A stretch of DNA of 64,000 nucleotides from Ascarosepion bandense (taxonomy: Eukaryota; Mollusca; Cephalopoda; Sepiida; Sepiidae). Positions within the stretch are counted from its first letter, which is position 1. Every line of letters begins with the position of its first letter. Position numbers and translations under genes: made by a program. The stretch spans positions 6,120,001 through 6,184,000 of the forward strand of contig JBBBDQ010001918.1 in assembly GCA_037127315.1 (NCBI GenBank), in the 5' to 3' direction. A model generated the notes under the pieces. It had not been told where the DNA came from and searched no databases. It saw only the letters and a list, made by a program, of their open reading frames with translations. Of this stretch, positions 20,337 through 31,149 are shown in pieces.

Positions 20337-20421
20337 AATATATAAAATTTGAAGTATAGGTCCAACGGACGTTAAAATGTTCATGGCAATAAAATTCTGA
20401 AAAGAGAATTAATGCTTACGA

Positions 20422-20890
20422 ATGTGGGAGCGCTGTAAGCAAAGAATGTCTTTGATGTATCCGCTCCTTGGGTTAGTAAGTAGTTTTGAGACAGCGAAGA
20501 TAAGATGAGAGGGAAGTGAGGCTAGCATAAAAAGCCGCTTGAAGTAGGTCAAGAGGGATACTGATTACACTCGTCTCTCTCGAGTCAGTCCGTGTGGGTC
20601 TGTCTCGGTCTGTCTGTCTGGCGATGCTTTCTGTATCGGCTTTTTATATCTTCTTTTTGGATCGCAGCAGATCATTTGGGAATTCACATCCGTATTTGAT
20701 TCTGGGCTTCCCATTGGCCGATAAATAAAATTCTTGTAGGCACGCGAACTGGAATTTAATATTTAATTAATTTTTAGTTTTCAACCGGATCATCTGCGCG
20801 AATCCGGGGTGCGCACCGACGACTTTTGGTCATTTGCTTTTCGGTTGTGAGGGTGCAAACATCTGGTCCATCGCTTTTGCTCCTTATCAC
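20422..20890 (+). other. LTR-like or regulatory-looking segment
   Basis: A less AT-rich segment with gcataaaaagcc (possible TATA) near 20528, a CT-rich stretch, and ataaataaaattc (possible polyadenylation signal) near 20724. A solo LTR would be consistent, but the ends and a target duplication are not identifiable. Confidence 0.3.
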
Positions 20891-21179
20891 CACAGAACTT
20901 TCATGGAACAGGAATGGGTGATGGCATATGAAGACTTTACGTGGCCCAGACTACTTTATATCCTCCACTTCTTGGCTGTATCGACAAGGGAAAAATGATA
21001 GTGTATCATATATGAGACTGACTTCAAGTTTTCTGCTATTTCTCTCCCAGATTTTCGACGTTTGGTTAGACAGGACCATGTAGCAGCGGAGTTTAAAGTC
21101 AGTGCTTTCTTTCAATAAAAAAAAATTAAAAAAGAAATTTTAATTTAGCTAGGCAGTTACTTTCCCACCAGATATCACT

Positions 21180-21400
21180 ACTAACTCAAGTGTCAGGCCA
21201 CATATCTCCCACTACTAAGAAGAAATTACTACTAAATTCCTTCTCCTAACCCATCCCAACCCCTTCCTTTACCTAAGCAAACCTCTGGTCTTATAATTTT
21301 TCCTCATTCTCTTTTTATAAGGGGTCGATGAATGCATGTCTTAAAATGACAGGTTGAAAATGGCTATTTCCCTACTAAGTTTTATCTGAATTTTGAGATA
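21180..21400 (-). repeat. Dispersed repeat, inverted match to 56222-56470
   Basis: About 210 bp (caggccacatatctcccact to ggctatttccctactaagtt) match the reverse complement of 56222-56440 well. Possibly terminal sequence of a Penelope-like element; not proven. Confidence 0.7.
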
Positions 21401-21424
21401 AATAAAGAAATATATATATATACT

Positions 21425-21712
21425 GTTAAAGATTAGAGACAATGAATGTCTATTATGTTTAATTATGAGCCGTTCTAAACATCGTATTTTGGCTTTAATT
21501 TCAGATGAAAATAAAGACAAAAATTCTCCCACATTACCACTAATGTAATAATTAACATGTATTAAGTTAGAACCGACTTAATAAAAAATTATCCAAATGT
21601 TGGAGAAATTTTGTCTTTATTTTCACCTGAAATTGAAGCCAAAATACGATGTTTAGAACAGCTTATAATTAAACAAAATAGACATTCATTGTCTCTTATA
21701 TTTAATATTATA
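21425..21712. mobile_element. Foldback element, ~110-bp arms
   Basis: Arms 21427-21535 (gacaatgaatgtctattatg, then aacatcgtattttggcttta) and 21590-21705 are reverse complements. The spacer is about 55 nt. The same arms flank the Penelope RT relic at 37467-37943, so this looks like an internally deleted derivative of that element. Confidence 0.85.
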
Positions 21713-21742
21713 TGCTTAGAAAATTATTTGCTGCCTCCATAC

Positions 21743-21797
<55 letters not shown>

Positions 21798-22083
21798 ATG
21801 ATGTATGTATGTATGTATGTATTTGGTCCTTGAATAATTTCTCGCTCTGTTTCATGAAAAATAATGTTTTCTTTACCAAAATTAGTTAGAAACATGTCAC
21901 TTAACGAACTGTCCATCGCTGCCCATTACATTTCCAATATTTCTGGTAGTATTTGAATTCCACGTCGGAAAAACGACACCTCTGAAGCTAAGCACAAGTC
22001 AACAGATATTGGCATCTTCATAAGGATGTGGCATCGATAAGGATGTGCCATCGATAGGAACAATTGACAGTAGGACGATGTTG

Positions 22084-22334
22084 CCGAGTTCGAATTCCAG
22101 TTGAATTCATTGCATTCACTTACGCGCAAATACCCTTAGGAAAGGTATTAATTCGTCACTTCCTTCCTGTTATGGGTTAAATAATAGGACAGATTGGGAT
22201 CTAGAGCTTTGGCTGGGAAACAGTCTACCGCAGAAAGCAATGACAACGGGATAATCCTCTGCCCAGACATTCATGTCTCTTTCGAGACATGATCGCCCAA
22301 GCGTGTATCACGTATGGCACTTAACTGAATATCT
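22084..22334 (+). mobile_element. SINE A copy, 5' truncated, inside mariner
   Basis: It begins at the B-box region (gagttcgaattcc) and runs to cttaactgaat. On its two sides the mariner text joins without loss: PPYSTD from the right, ATSSYCQLF from the left. The tail hairpin catgtctctttcgagacatg is intact near 22270-22290. Confidence 0.9.
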
Positions 22335-22639
22335 GTTGAATACGGCGGTTGGGGTAGAAATTCCCAATTAAGGGCTTCCAAATAGGTTTACACCCGTTTT
22401 GCGATATGTGCATTAGCGTGGTAATGTTTCAAAATCTCTTTGTCGTGTCTCTGTTTGTATAGCGGTGGTTTTTCTTTCTTTCATGTTCGGCTCAAGCGCA
22501 TCAACCGTAGTCGAATAGCGACCTCAAGTGATAGTTTTGATCGGTTTGAGCAGCTCATAATAAACTATACCCAACTGCTTTTACCAAATGCAGTTCAGAA
22601 AATCGGAGCCTGGATATTCGGCTTTGTCGCCGATGTTCA

Positions 22640-23240
22640 TTCATAATCTCAAGATCTTTTACACTAGGGCCCGGAAATTCTTTCCGCGTCAATCTATCCT
22701 GCACTTATACAAATCTACCATCCGCTCATGTTTTGAATACTGTTGCCACATCTGGTCGGGTGCCCCTGCTATTCTCCTCGGGCTTCTTGACAAAATACAG
22801 CGAAGTATCTGTAATGTGATTGATACCGACTTAGCTGACCGCCTGCAGTCACTCTCTCACCGGCGTGAAGTGGCTTACCTATGCCTCTTCTATAAATACT
22901 TTCATGGCTTCTGCTCTGATGAACTTAAATCACTGGTGCCCCTAGGTCCCACATTTTTACAGTGAAACCGATGAAATGTAACCGCAATTTCTACTCCAAT
23001 GGGCTTCTTTTCTCGCACTTCGCGCCTGTGGAATTCTCTTCCGCATGATTGCTTCCCCGACGGCTATAACCTCCAGGAGTTTAAATGTAAGGTCAATAGA
23101 CACCTCCTAACACACTAACCCTCCCATTCTCTCTAACTCTCCCCCTATGTACATCCTAACTCGTCTATCGCCCTGTGTAACCCCCTGCGCTATAGTGGCA
23201 GTGGAATGCCTTGCTTGGGGTGATATGATTTTTAAAAAAA
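22640..23240 (+). pseudogene. CR1-type LINE 3' fragment inside mariner
   Basis: A 5'-truncated LINE whose ORF2 C-terminus is readable: ARKFFPRQSILHLYKSTIRS, then QSLSHRREVAYLCLFYKYFH and, after a deletion or frameshift near 22960, WNSLPHDCFPDGYNL and VNRHLLTH. It ends in a 3' UTR with gcagtggaatgccttgcttg, then gggtgatatgattt and A-rich DNA. About 50 bp of mariner are missing at the insertion site. Confidence 0.85.
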
Positions 23241-23265
23241 TATCCACTTTTCATCACCGGTAAGG

Positions 23266-23508
23266 ATCAGTCAGTTAAGTGCCATACGCGATACACGCTT
23301 GGGCGATCATATCTCGAAAGAGTCATAACTGACCGGGCAGATTACCCCGCAGTAGGTTGCCATTGCTTTCTGTGGTAGACTGATTGCCAGCCAAGACTAT
23401 AGAACCTAATCTGTCTTGTAATTTATCCCATAACTGAAAGAAATAGACGAATTAATACCTTTCCCAAGGATATTCGTGCTCAAGGGAATGCAAGGAATTC
23501 AACTGGTT
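23266..23508 (-). mobile_element. SINE A copy, head truncated, inside mariner
   Basis: Minus-strand copy from the tail (cagtcagttaagtgccatac) to the tRNA B-box region. Flanks ggtaag (23259-) and ggttac (-23510) look like a diverged target duplication. Mariner text HRIV lies on one side and TGDEKWI on the other. Confidence 0.88.
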
Positions 23509-24076
23509 ACGATACGATGCCAAAAAATGTTTCTGACAAAACGCCGTTCGATGTCTCGCGGCTTCAACTCGTACAGCGCCCAACGTCCTTGCTTTTGAAT
23601 CATTCATCAAGCTTTTAAATATTTCGAAGCTGCGGTGAGTTCACCTTATAATGGTTCTGCAAGTCCAGCTTGCGCCTGACGTGGGTCTTCATGGCATCAA
23701 TTCTTCGTCTTCAAACTTTTTCCGTGCACTAAAGCGTTCTTTATCTTCAACAGAAACATCTTTATTTTTGAAACGTCTCAATCCATCTCAGCATGGTGTT
23801 TCCAACAGAGCATGGTCACAAGAATTCTGTGTGCTTCAACTGCAGATTTTTTTGTTAGTGCTGTAAAATTTCCTGCAAATACATTTTCTTTGGCACGAAA
23901 GCAGACATGTTTAACGCTCTGAAAAACAAAGTTGTTTACACTTGAGTGAAATGACATACACTAAATTTCAAGCTTTCTTTTAGTACTTCCTTTTAGGTGC
24001 GTTACAATCTCAAACTACACGCACGCAGTTCTGGAAACGCCATCTGCTGAAAAAAAAGCGAGAACTTATTCAATGT

Positions 24077-24080
<4 letters not shown>

Positions 24081-24113
<33 letters not shown>

Positions 24114-24119
24114 GGATGG

Positions 24120-24162
<43 letters not shown>

Positions 24163-24231
24163 CCTGAAACAAACATATGATTGTAGAGGACATATATAGA
24201 AAAAATTATGTACATGTTCTAAAACATAATT

Positions 24232-24273
<42 letters not shown>

Positions 24274-24280
24274 TGTCTCG
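24081..24280. repeat. (TA)n and (CA)n microsatellites around a short spacer
   Basis: (TA)n at 24079-24110, (CA)n at 24120-24141, (TA)n at 24141-24162 and (TA)n at 24236-24272. Confidence 0.95.
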
Positions 24281-24282
24281 AG

Positions 24283-24372
24283 GCAGCAGATGATTTTCTA
24301 AACATATACTGTTAAATATAAGAGACAATGACTGTCTATTATATTTAACAGTATATGTTTAGAATATATATA
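24283..24372. repeat. Miniature foldback, 25-bp perfect arms
   Basis: Arms 24296-24320 (ttctaaacatatactgttaa atata) and 24340-24364 are exact reverse complements around a 19-nt loop containing gacaatgactgtct. The upstream cgaggcagcaga phrase is the outer end seen at 38390-38420 and 54385, so it is a remnant of the Penelope-linked foldback family. Confidence 0.85.
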
Positions 24373-24497
24373 TATAAGTTATACACAATATATATATATC
24401 CGAGTGAATAGGGAACGAGGAAAAATTTTTATTTTTACAACGTCCAAAACATTAATTTAAAACAGTGTTCGATATATAATATATAGAGCTGTGAATA

Positions 24498-24545
24498 TTT
24501 ATGTATGTGTATGTGTGTGTGTGTGTGTGTCTGTGTGTGTGTCAT
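24498..24545. repeat. (TG)n microsatellite
   Basis: Imperfect (TG)n. The next 340 bp, to about 24860, are AT-rich DNA with a second short (TG)n and no recognised element. Confidence 0.9.
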
Positions 24546-24865
24546 CCAAAATATATATAGAGAGAGTGAGACAGACGTTGAATAAGTTATATATATAATT
24601 GTGTATTTGATTAGCAGTCAATCGTTCATGAGTTTCATTAAAAGCGATTGAAAAGATTTTTATTTAATTTGTTTATATATACATGTGTGTGTGCGAGAGT
24701 GTGTCATGTTTTATACATACTGCCATTTGAGTAGACACCCTGCTTTATTTAAAAAATAAATTCATATGGAAAAGAATAATGCTGCAAGAAATGATATCCA
24801 TTTCTTCTTTAGAATTAGTGTTAAAGTTAAAGGGACGAATATTTATCTATCTATGCCTGTCTGTG

Positions 24866-24872
24866 TGTTTCA

Positions 24873-24934
<62 letters not shown>
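24866..24934. repeat. Mirror-like (CT)n(TA)n(GA)n palindrome
   Basis: ctctctct, then (TA)n, then agagagag form a self-complementary low-complexity block next to the SINE B 3' end. Confidence 0.93.
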
Positions 24935-25130
24935 TCATCCGCAGACATATCTTTTTCGCTGTATCACAGCTCATCAGTACGTTTAGACATCCGACTTCTT
25001 TTAACCCAGGACTGAAACCCGACCGAATTGGCATCAGTCGGCGATTCTACCTCTGAGCTATGGACGTTCGGTAGAAGGTGGCAGCTTTTTAGCGTACTAT
25101 GTCTCATACGCCAGTAGCCAGAGTAAAATT
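24935..25130 (-). mobile_element. SINE B copy
   Basis: A tRNA-derived family different from SINE A. On the minus strand it carries the tRNA-like head (catagctcagaggtagaatc, then cggtcgggtttcagtcc) at about 25070-25005 and the tail gctgtgatacagcgaaaa, then gcggatgac. The 3' end abuts a microsatellite, as in all four copies. Confidence 0.88.
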
Positions 25131-25190
25131 AATAAAATTATTTTTCTACAGGTCTTGAGTAGACTCGTGCAATGGCCATAGTTGCATCCG

Positions 25191-26625
25191 ATTCTTCTTC
25201 TTCGTGTGCCATGTCCTTTCAGGACGTAGGTGATCATGGACTTCTACTTGGCTCTGTCTCTTGTCGCTCACAATATTTTTCTCAAGCCTATCAAATATAT
25301 TTCGCGCTGCTTTCCCCGGTTTCTCCTTCTATCCATCCAGTGAGTATTAAATTCTCCAGGTTCTCCTTCCTCAATACGTGTCCCAGGAACCGCATCTGTC
25401 TCTTCCCGATGTTATGAGTTTTATTTTCATTTTCATCCATTCCAACAAATCATCGTTGCTCGCATGCTCAGTCCATGGTATCCTCATGATCCTTCTGTAA
25501 AACCACATTTCTGCTTACTCAAGCCTCTCTTTCATCCTTGATGAGATTGTCCAACATTCACTGCCACACCATAGGACAGATATCACACAGCAATCCATCA
25601 CTCTTTTCTTTGTTTCCAATGAAAACTATCTGTCTTTCAGTACTCTGATTAGCTTTTGAAATGCGTCCTTGGCCAGACCAATGCGTGTTTGGATCTAAAC
25701 TTCGTACTTTCCATCCTCTCTCGCTTTCCAGGTATTTAAATTTCTTTACTTGTTTTATTTTAGTTTCTCCGACTTATAGTTGGCATTTTGGGGTCCACTT
25801 TTTGCTGGTGATCACACATTCAGTTTTCTTGAAGTTTATGATTATTTCTTTCTTCTCGCTTTCTCTTGCTACCTTCTGAAGGAGGCCCTTCATTTTCCTT
25901 TCCGTGTCTCCTATCAGCACCGTGTCATCTGCGTATGTTACATACTTGAGATTGTGGCTTCCAATGACGAATCCTGGCTAGGATTTTATTTCTCTCACAA
26001 TTGTTTCGCTTTATAAGTTGAATAGATCCGGTGAGAAAACACATTCTTGTCTTTTTTTTTTTTTTTTTATATATATATATCTGCTGAATTTATTTCCTAT
26101 CTGTACGCAAGAAGTTTGCTGCAAGTATAGATTCTGGATTAACTTAACGTCCTTTCCGAAAAATGTAAAATGACGTTGAGCATCTCTATTAAGGCTTTGT
26201 GGCGTACCTTGTCAAATGCCTTTGCGTTGTCTATAAAGCACAGATAGAGGTCCTTCTGCATTTGTATTGGTCTTTCAGATAGCAGTTTTAGCATCAATAC
26301 CGCATTCCTTGTATCTTTTACGAAATCACATTGTTCTTGTTCTATCTCTGGGCCGATTCTACCTAGCACTCTGTTCATTATAATCCGTATGATGAGTTGT
26401 GTTACGTGACTCATTAAACTGTTTGTTTGGTGGAGTTCACATTCCATTGCACATGCCTTCTTAGTTAGCGCTACGAATATTGTGGTCTTCCGGTATATTG
26501 CCGCTGTTGTAGATCTCGTGTAATATTTCTGCGATCCTATCAATGCCAGAGACGTCTAAGTACATGAATATCTCTATAACAATCCCGTCGGTTCCTGTGG
26601 CATTGTTTCTGTTCAATTTTGGCAA

Positions 26626-26626
<1 letters not shown>
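25191..26626 (-). pseudogene. LINE reverse transcriptase relic, longest copy
   Basis: Minus-strand order: an ATGTDGIVIE-like RT N-terminal motif (about 26600), HVTQLIIRIIMNRVLGRI, CFIDNAKAFDKVRHK (motif A, around 26246-26205), an intact YADD at 25935-25924 (reverse of gtcatctgcgta), the thumb, the FYRRM..IPW block, and the terminal domain with its (GAA)n tail at 25191. It carries stops and frameshifts and a T/TA-rich insertion at 26050-26080. The 5' end is lost at the (CA)n at 26627. There is no endonuclease domain. Confidence 0.9.

Positions 26627-26661
<35 letters not shown>
26627..26661. repeat. (CA)n microsatellite
   Basis: Pure (CA)n marking the 5' break of the LINE. Confidence 0.97.
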
Positions 26662-26665
<4 letters not shown>

Positions 26666-26829
26666 TCGCATAAATATATCTATACATATAAATACACAGA
26701 AGTACGTATGCAGATTTAATTTATCTGTTTAAAATTTATTTTTAATTAATATTAACATTAAATAAGTCGGTTGTTAAATCCATTTCGTCAATCTTCGGGA
26801 TTTTTCGTAAAATATGCATATATAAAAAC

Positions 26830-26833
<4 letters not shown>

Positions 26834-26875
<42 letters not shown>

Positions 26876-26952
26876 TTTATATATGCATGTATATATGTAT
26901 ATATATATATATATATATATGCATATATATATATATATATGCCTATAAATAT

Positions 26953-26983
<31 letters not shown>
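26834..26983. repeat. (TA)n microsatellite cluster
   Basis: Several (TA)n blocks separated by tgcatgtatatgt and gcctataaatatac. It adjoins the left TIR at 26984. Confidence 0.97.
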
Positions 26984-28890
26984 GGTACCTCCACTTTTCA
27001 CGGGGAAATCAGCATAGAGTAATGCAAAACGCCACAAACTTAACGAAATAAATTTTTATCGTCAAAATGTTTATCTTATTATTAAGATGAAAGACCAAAT
27101 TATTTTTTGATTATTTTTTGAAATTTTTTTAATCCTTCTAACACGTTCGAAATTTTGGTTAATATCTTGTTTTGTTTTACGTCATCAACTACTCCGAAAA
27201 ATAACATTGTTTTTTTTCGCGCGTTTTTTTCCGTAGAAAACACATTAATTTGGAAATTCTTGTAAAAATCAAATAATTATCCGATTTTAATGAAATTTTC
27301 AGGACTTATTCAGAAATGAATGAAATTATTTTTAATTTTCTGTTTTGTTTTAAATATTGGTAGGAACATTTTTTTTTCAAATGTATTACCCCCCCCACTT
27401 ACTTAATTTCATGAAATTTCGCACAAAACTTTTTTGTTCCAGTGATTTTTTTTTTGGTTAAAAGTAGGAGTCATTGGAGATAGAAAAAACAAAGTCGGTG
27501 ATTTCCAAGTTGACGAACAAAGAACCTCAAATCTGCTCTGAATTGAAAAATAATAACTCCAATAAATTTATGACATTATTACTTAATTAAAAAAGCTCCT
27601 AATTGCTTTTGTAAATAAATAATATTAAGGACAATATTGTCTGAAAAAAATTTTAAAAATTTGATAAATAATGAATTTTTACAAGAATTTTTTTTTCAAT
27701 TTTTTTCAATTTTAATTATAATAATTTAAAAAAATTTTAATAGTTTAAAATCGTGTAAATTTCTGTATTTGTTTGTTCCGATGAGATTATGTAATAATTA
27801 AGTGAAAAAAAAATTACGAATCCAAAATTGCAAAGATTATTATTTGTTAGGGGGCTCAATGATTTTTTAAATAATTTTATTTGTATTTTTTGGGTTCCTT
27901 ATTTTCATGTACACTATAAGTGCCATTATTATGTAGCAGGTCACGTGATCTAAGAGTTTTGTCCCTTTATTCTACTTATGTCAAATTTTCATTTTACTAA
28001 AATGATTTTAGTTTCTTATCTCGTCTGCATACCAACTGGTTATATTTTTGCTCAGCTTTTGTATAAAATTTAAACTGTAAAGTTAATTTTTCTTTTTTTC
28101 ATTTACTACTTCACTAAATATTTTTCTTTTATGTATTTACATAAGTATGGGTCATACCGTAACCCTCGAAATAATAACAAACGAACAATAATTGTTACAA
28201 TAAATCCCAAATGAGCTGAGGTTCTCCAAAAAAGATATAAAAATAGATACAGAAGCATGGGCAGGAGAAGAGAGTAATTAGTAGCTCCCTTGACCCAAGT
28301 CAAGCAGCTTACTATGTTCGCCTACCTTACCTCTCTCTCTTATCTTTTACTGTCTCAAAAACTACTTACTGACCTAAGGAGGGAATATCATATATCAAAG
28401 ACATTCCTTAATTCCTAAGCATTAGCGAGGGTCGAGGGTCGTAGTTATACTGACTGAACTTGAATTCTTTTTGTCGTTCGCAATCGTTAATAATTCGTTG
28501 CATATTACTTTTTTATGCAATAAATAAGTAATATTTGTTTCAATTCAGATAAATTAAACTTTCAATTTTCAAATTTGACTAAAATAAAGTGTCAGAAATC
28601 TTTTGAAATATTTTTAAAAATTTATGATTTGTGTTTGTTTACAATTTCTTTAATTTTAAGAAAATGGCCGCTTTTAAGAAAATTTTAAGAAATTGAAATT
28701 AAATGTGACATTCAAATTTAATAATTTCTATATGAAATACACCAGAATTTTCTAATTAATGGAAATAATAAATTTAATCATTAAGCTTTCATTTAAATTT
28801 AAAATGAAATCTTGAAGAATGTTTTTTTATTTTAAAATTTTAATTTTAAAATTAGGTATCGTAAATTTTGGCGCCGAAAAAGTGGAGGTA

Positions 28891-28892
<2 letters not shown>
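26984..28892. mobile_element. 1.9-kb TIR element, ends GGTACCTCCACTTTT
   Basis: The left terminus ggtacctccacttttcacgg and right terminus ggcgccgaaaaagtggaggtacc are inverted repeats over the first 16-17 bp. Both outer sides are (TA)n. The interior is AT-rich with no transposase. 27036-27260 matches the reverse complement of 50590-50790 (taacacgttcgaaattttgg and neighbours). Non-autonomous DNA transposon by structure; superfamily unknown. An insertion preference for TA would fit the flanks but cannot be shown in a TA repeat. Confidence 0.7.

Positions 28893-28965
<73 letters not shown>
28893..28965. repeat. (TA)n microsatellite
   Basis: Directly follows the right TIR. Confidence 0.97.
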
Positions 28966-28969
<4 letters not shown>

Positions 28970-28974
28970 ATTAT

Positions 28975-29325
28975 ATTTTAGAACATGTACAGAATATTTT
29001 AGATATCCATTACAAATTGTACATTTGTTTCGACATTAAATCTACAATGTCTCATCAGGCGGTATGGATAGGAATTGAAAGCCTCTTTTCTCATATTTGG
29101 TTAGTTGTGTGTGGGATGTTGGTGGGGGTTAGTGATAAGGGAACAAGTCTCGTGTATTGACCGTTAGAATTTTGAAGAAACTGCTGTGGGTCGTGAATAT
29201 GGTTGATTAATGAATGTTTGTGAGTTTCGTAGAAAGATTTAACATTAAACAGTTAGAATGTAAGTTTTTAATTATCTTGCGACTAGACTATATCCTTTGG
29301 GTTTGTTAGAGGAGCAGGTAAGGAG
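28975..29325. other. Possible Penelope-like terminal sequence
   Basis: The phrase tttcgacattaaatctacaa tgtctcatcag recalls terminal regions of Penelope-like elements, and both sides are (TA)n. No coding region is present, so the assignment is weak. Confidence 0.3.
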
Positions 29326-29328
29326 TAA

Positions 29329-29330
<2 letters not shown>

Positions 29331-29386
<56 letters not shown>

Positions 29387-29484
29387 TTGTATATACATAT
29401 ATATATATACTTATATATATATTTTCATATATATATATATATATACTTATTATATATATATTTTTATATATATATATATACATA
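29331..29484. repeat. (TA)n microsatellite cluster
   Basis: Long (TA)n with attt and cttat interruptions. Overlapping frames in both directions are artefacts. Confidence 0.97.
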
Positions 29485-29689
29485 TTTAAATGAGAATAAC
29501 TGCAATGAACTTGATTGCTATTTTCTTCTTTTGGGGAATGGGGCTTTTAGATAATAAATATAAAATTTATAAGACAATCATAATATTTTTGTGAAAAATC
29601 GATGTTTTTAAAATATGTAAATCAATCTAGTGGATTAATTCAGCATTTTACATTTGAAACGTAAGAAAAATATGAATTAAAAATATGTA

Positions 29690-29895
29690 AAGATAACCCA
29701 GAAACTTTATCCCACGCCGGATCGAATCAAAAATCTTATCCATTCGCATGAGGCCAATCATCCCTGAAAATATTATCTATATCCATCAAGCGGATCTTAA
29801 GATATTTTCTCCACGACCAGACAAACAAACAGACTGACAAACGCGAAGGAATAAAATACCTCCACTTGATGATGGAGGTTATAATTTTAGCCAAT
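29690..29895. repeat. Probable dispersed repeat ending in a short hairpin
   Basis: It contains gacaaacgcgaaggaataaa, then acctccacttgatgatggag gt (29858-29879), a 7-bp stem with an 8-nt loop. No second copy lies in the window. The classification comes from its general style only. Confidence 0.35.
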
Positions 29896-29899
29896 AGTG

Positions 29900-30464
29900 G
29901 ATAATTAATGAATAAATACAATATGCACATCTAAAATCCTTACGACCTAAACTGTGAAAAGATTCTTATTATTCAAATACGAATTCATATTCACATGGCT
30001 GATCTTGGTTGGTTAATTCTCTTTAGCGCCATATAAACCTCAATGGATTATTTAAGGCTGAAGCCTAAATATTATGTATGCATTTTTATGCTTAGAACTA
30101 AAGAGATTTTCAACGCCAGTTTATACTTAAATTTAAAAAATTCTGTACATAATTGTAAGGCCAACGTATATATTTTTATATGTTATTTTGTGGACATTAA
30201 AATATATTATTAATAATGCTAAATAAGAAAAGAAAAAAATAATATAGTTGATAAATTTTTTTAAATTGTATTGGAAATTCACCGAAAAAATGGTTTTACT
30301 ATAAAAATGGTTGTTAATTTTGCTACCACTCTAGTCGGAGAGATAGTTTCCAGATAGTTTCACGCACATCAAAATGTAATGTGTTTTCATATTTCAAACT
30401 GGTAGATGTCACCTTGATGATTGCATAACGCATACATCTCTGAGCCGTGCCATAGACGTAGCAT
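29900..30464. other. AT-rich unassigned sequence
   Basis: No recognised element or gene. Confidence 0.35.
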
Positions 30465-30465
30465 A

Positions 30466-30545
<80 letters not shown>
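30465..30545. repeat. (TA)n microsatellite
   Basis: Left flank of the inserted LINE-tail element. Confidence 0.97.
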
Positions 30546-30548
<3 letters not shown>

Positions 30549-30733
30549 ATCATATCACCACGAGCAAGGCGTTAACGTCACTGATGTGCAGGGGGCTACA
30601 TAGGAGTGAAGAGATTGGAAAAGAGAAAACCGGAAACCGCATCCTAAACAGGGAACAAGGGATGAGCCTATTCACCTGTTCAATAGACGAGGGTGGAGTG
30701 TGAACCGGGCGATAGTTTAGTCTATCAACTCCA

Positions 30734-30737
<4 letters not shown>
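30546..30737 (-). mobile_element. Short LINE-tail element, single-unit form
   Basis: Reverse complement of one unit of 3829-4438 plus the CR1-like tail (caccacgagcaaggcgttaa, then gtgcagggggctac). It lies between two (TA)n tracts, so the insertion target was probably TA-rich. It shows the ancestral state before the four-fold expansion at 3829-4438. Confidence 0.85.

Positions 30738-30805
<68 letters not shown>
30738..30805. repeat. (TA)n then (GA)n microsatellite
   Basis: Right flank of the LINE-tail element. Confidence 0.97.
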
Positions 30806-30810
<5 letters not shown>

Positions 30811-31052
30811 CAGATATTAATCAACTGGTTTTGCAAACAATTACATAACTAAAACAAAAAATTTGTATTTGTAATTTACTCTCGAAAATGATTTGGTAAA
30901 GTATGAAAGTACTTGGATTTTAAAAAAGACTACAGCGCTTTACTTGATGAATTTCATCTTAGCATCAAGAATTTGATTAGACAACAAAAAAGGAAAAATA
31001 AGCGGACAGCATAAAGAATGCTCGATACAAAGTACAGCTTAATATTTTATTT

Positions 31053-31055
31053 GTC

Positions 31056-31100
<45 letters not shown>

Positions 31101-31101
31101 G
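31053..31101. repeat. (ATT)n microsatellite
   Basis: About 16 units of ATT. Confidence 0.97.
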
Positions 31102-31149
31102 CTATTTTATTATTGATTTAATAATTCTAAATAATATTTTTAATAATAA

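Larger units (their letters stand above)
21820..24080 (-). mobile_element. Mariner-family DNA transposon, split by three insertions
   Basis: The right end (reading minus) starts tatggacattgaataagttc tcgc at 24081. The left end carries the matching inverted terminus tatttggtccttgaataatt tctcgc at 21820. Between them, minus-strand transposase text appears in order: an MSAFVPKK-like start, FEDEEL and EDPRQAQAGLAE, MIQKQGRWALYELKPRDIER, TGDEKWI, then YEL/LLK-region text, PPYSTD, SMAH and FFRRGIQILPE. The copy is inactive: it has stops, frameshifts and a lost second catalytic position (HDNARPH is HYHANAH-like). SINE A 22084-22334, CR1 22640-23240 and SINE A 23266-23508 were inserted later. Confidence 0.88.

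Noticed and set aside
20422..20890. Firm call of a solo LTR or promoter
   Set aside because: TATA- and polyA-like words are present, but no terminal dinucleotides with a target duplication could be found. Kept only as a low-confidence feature.
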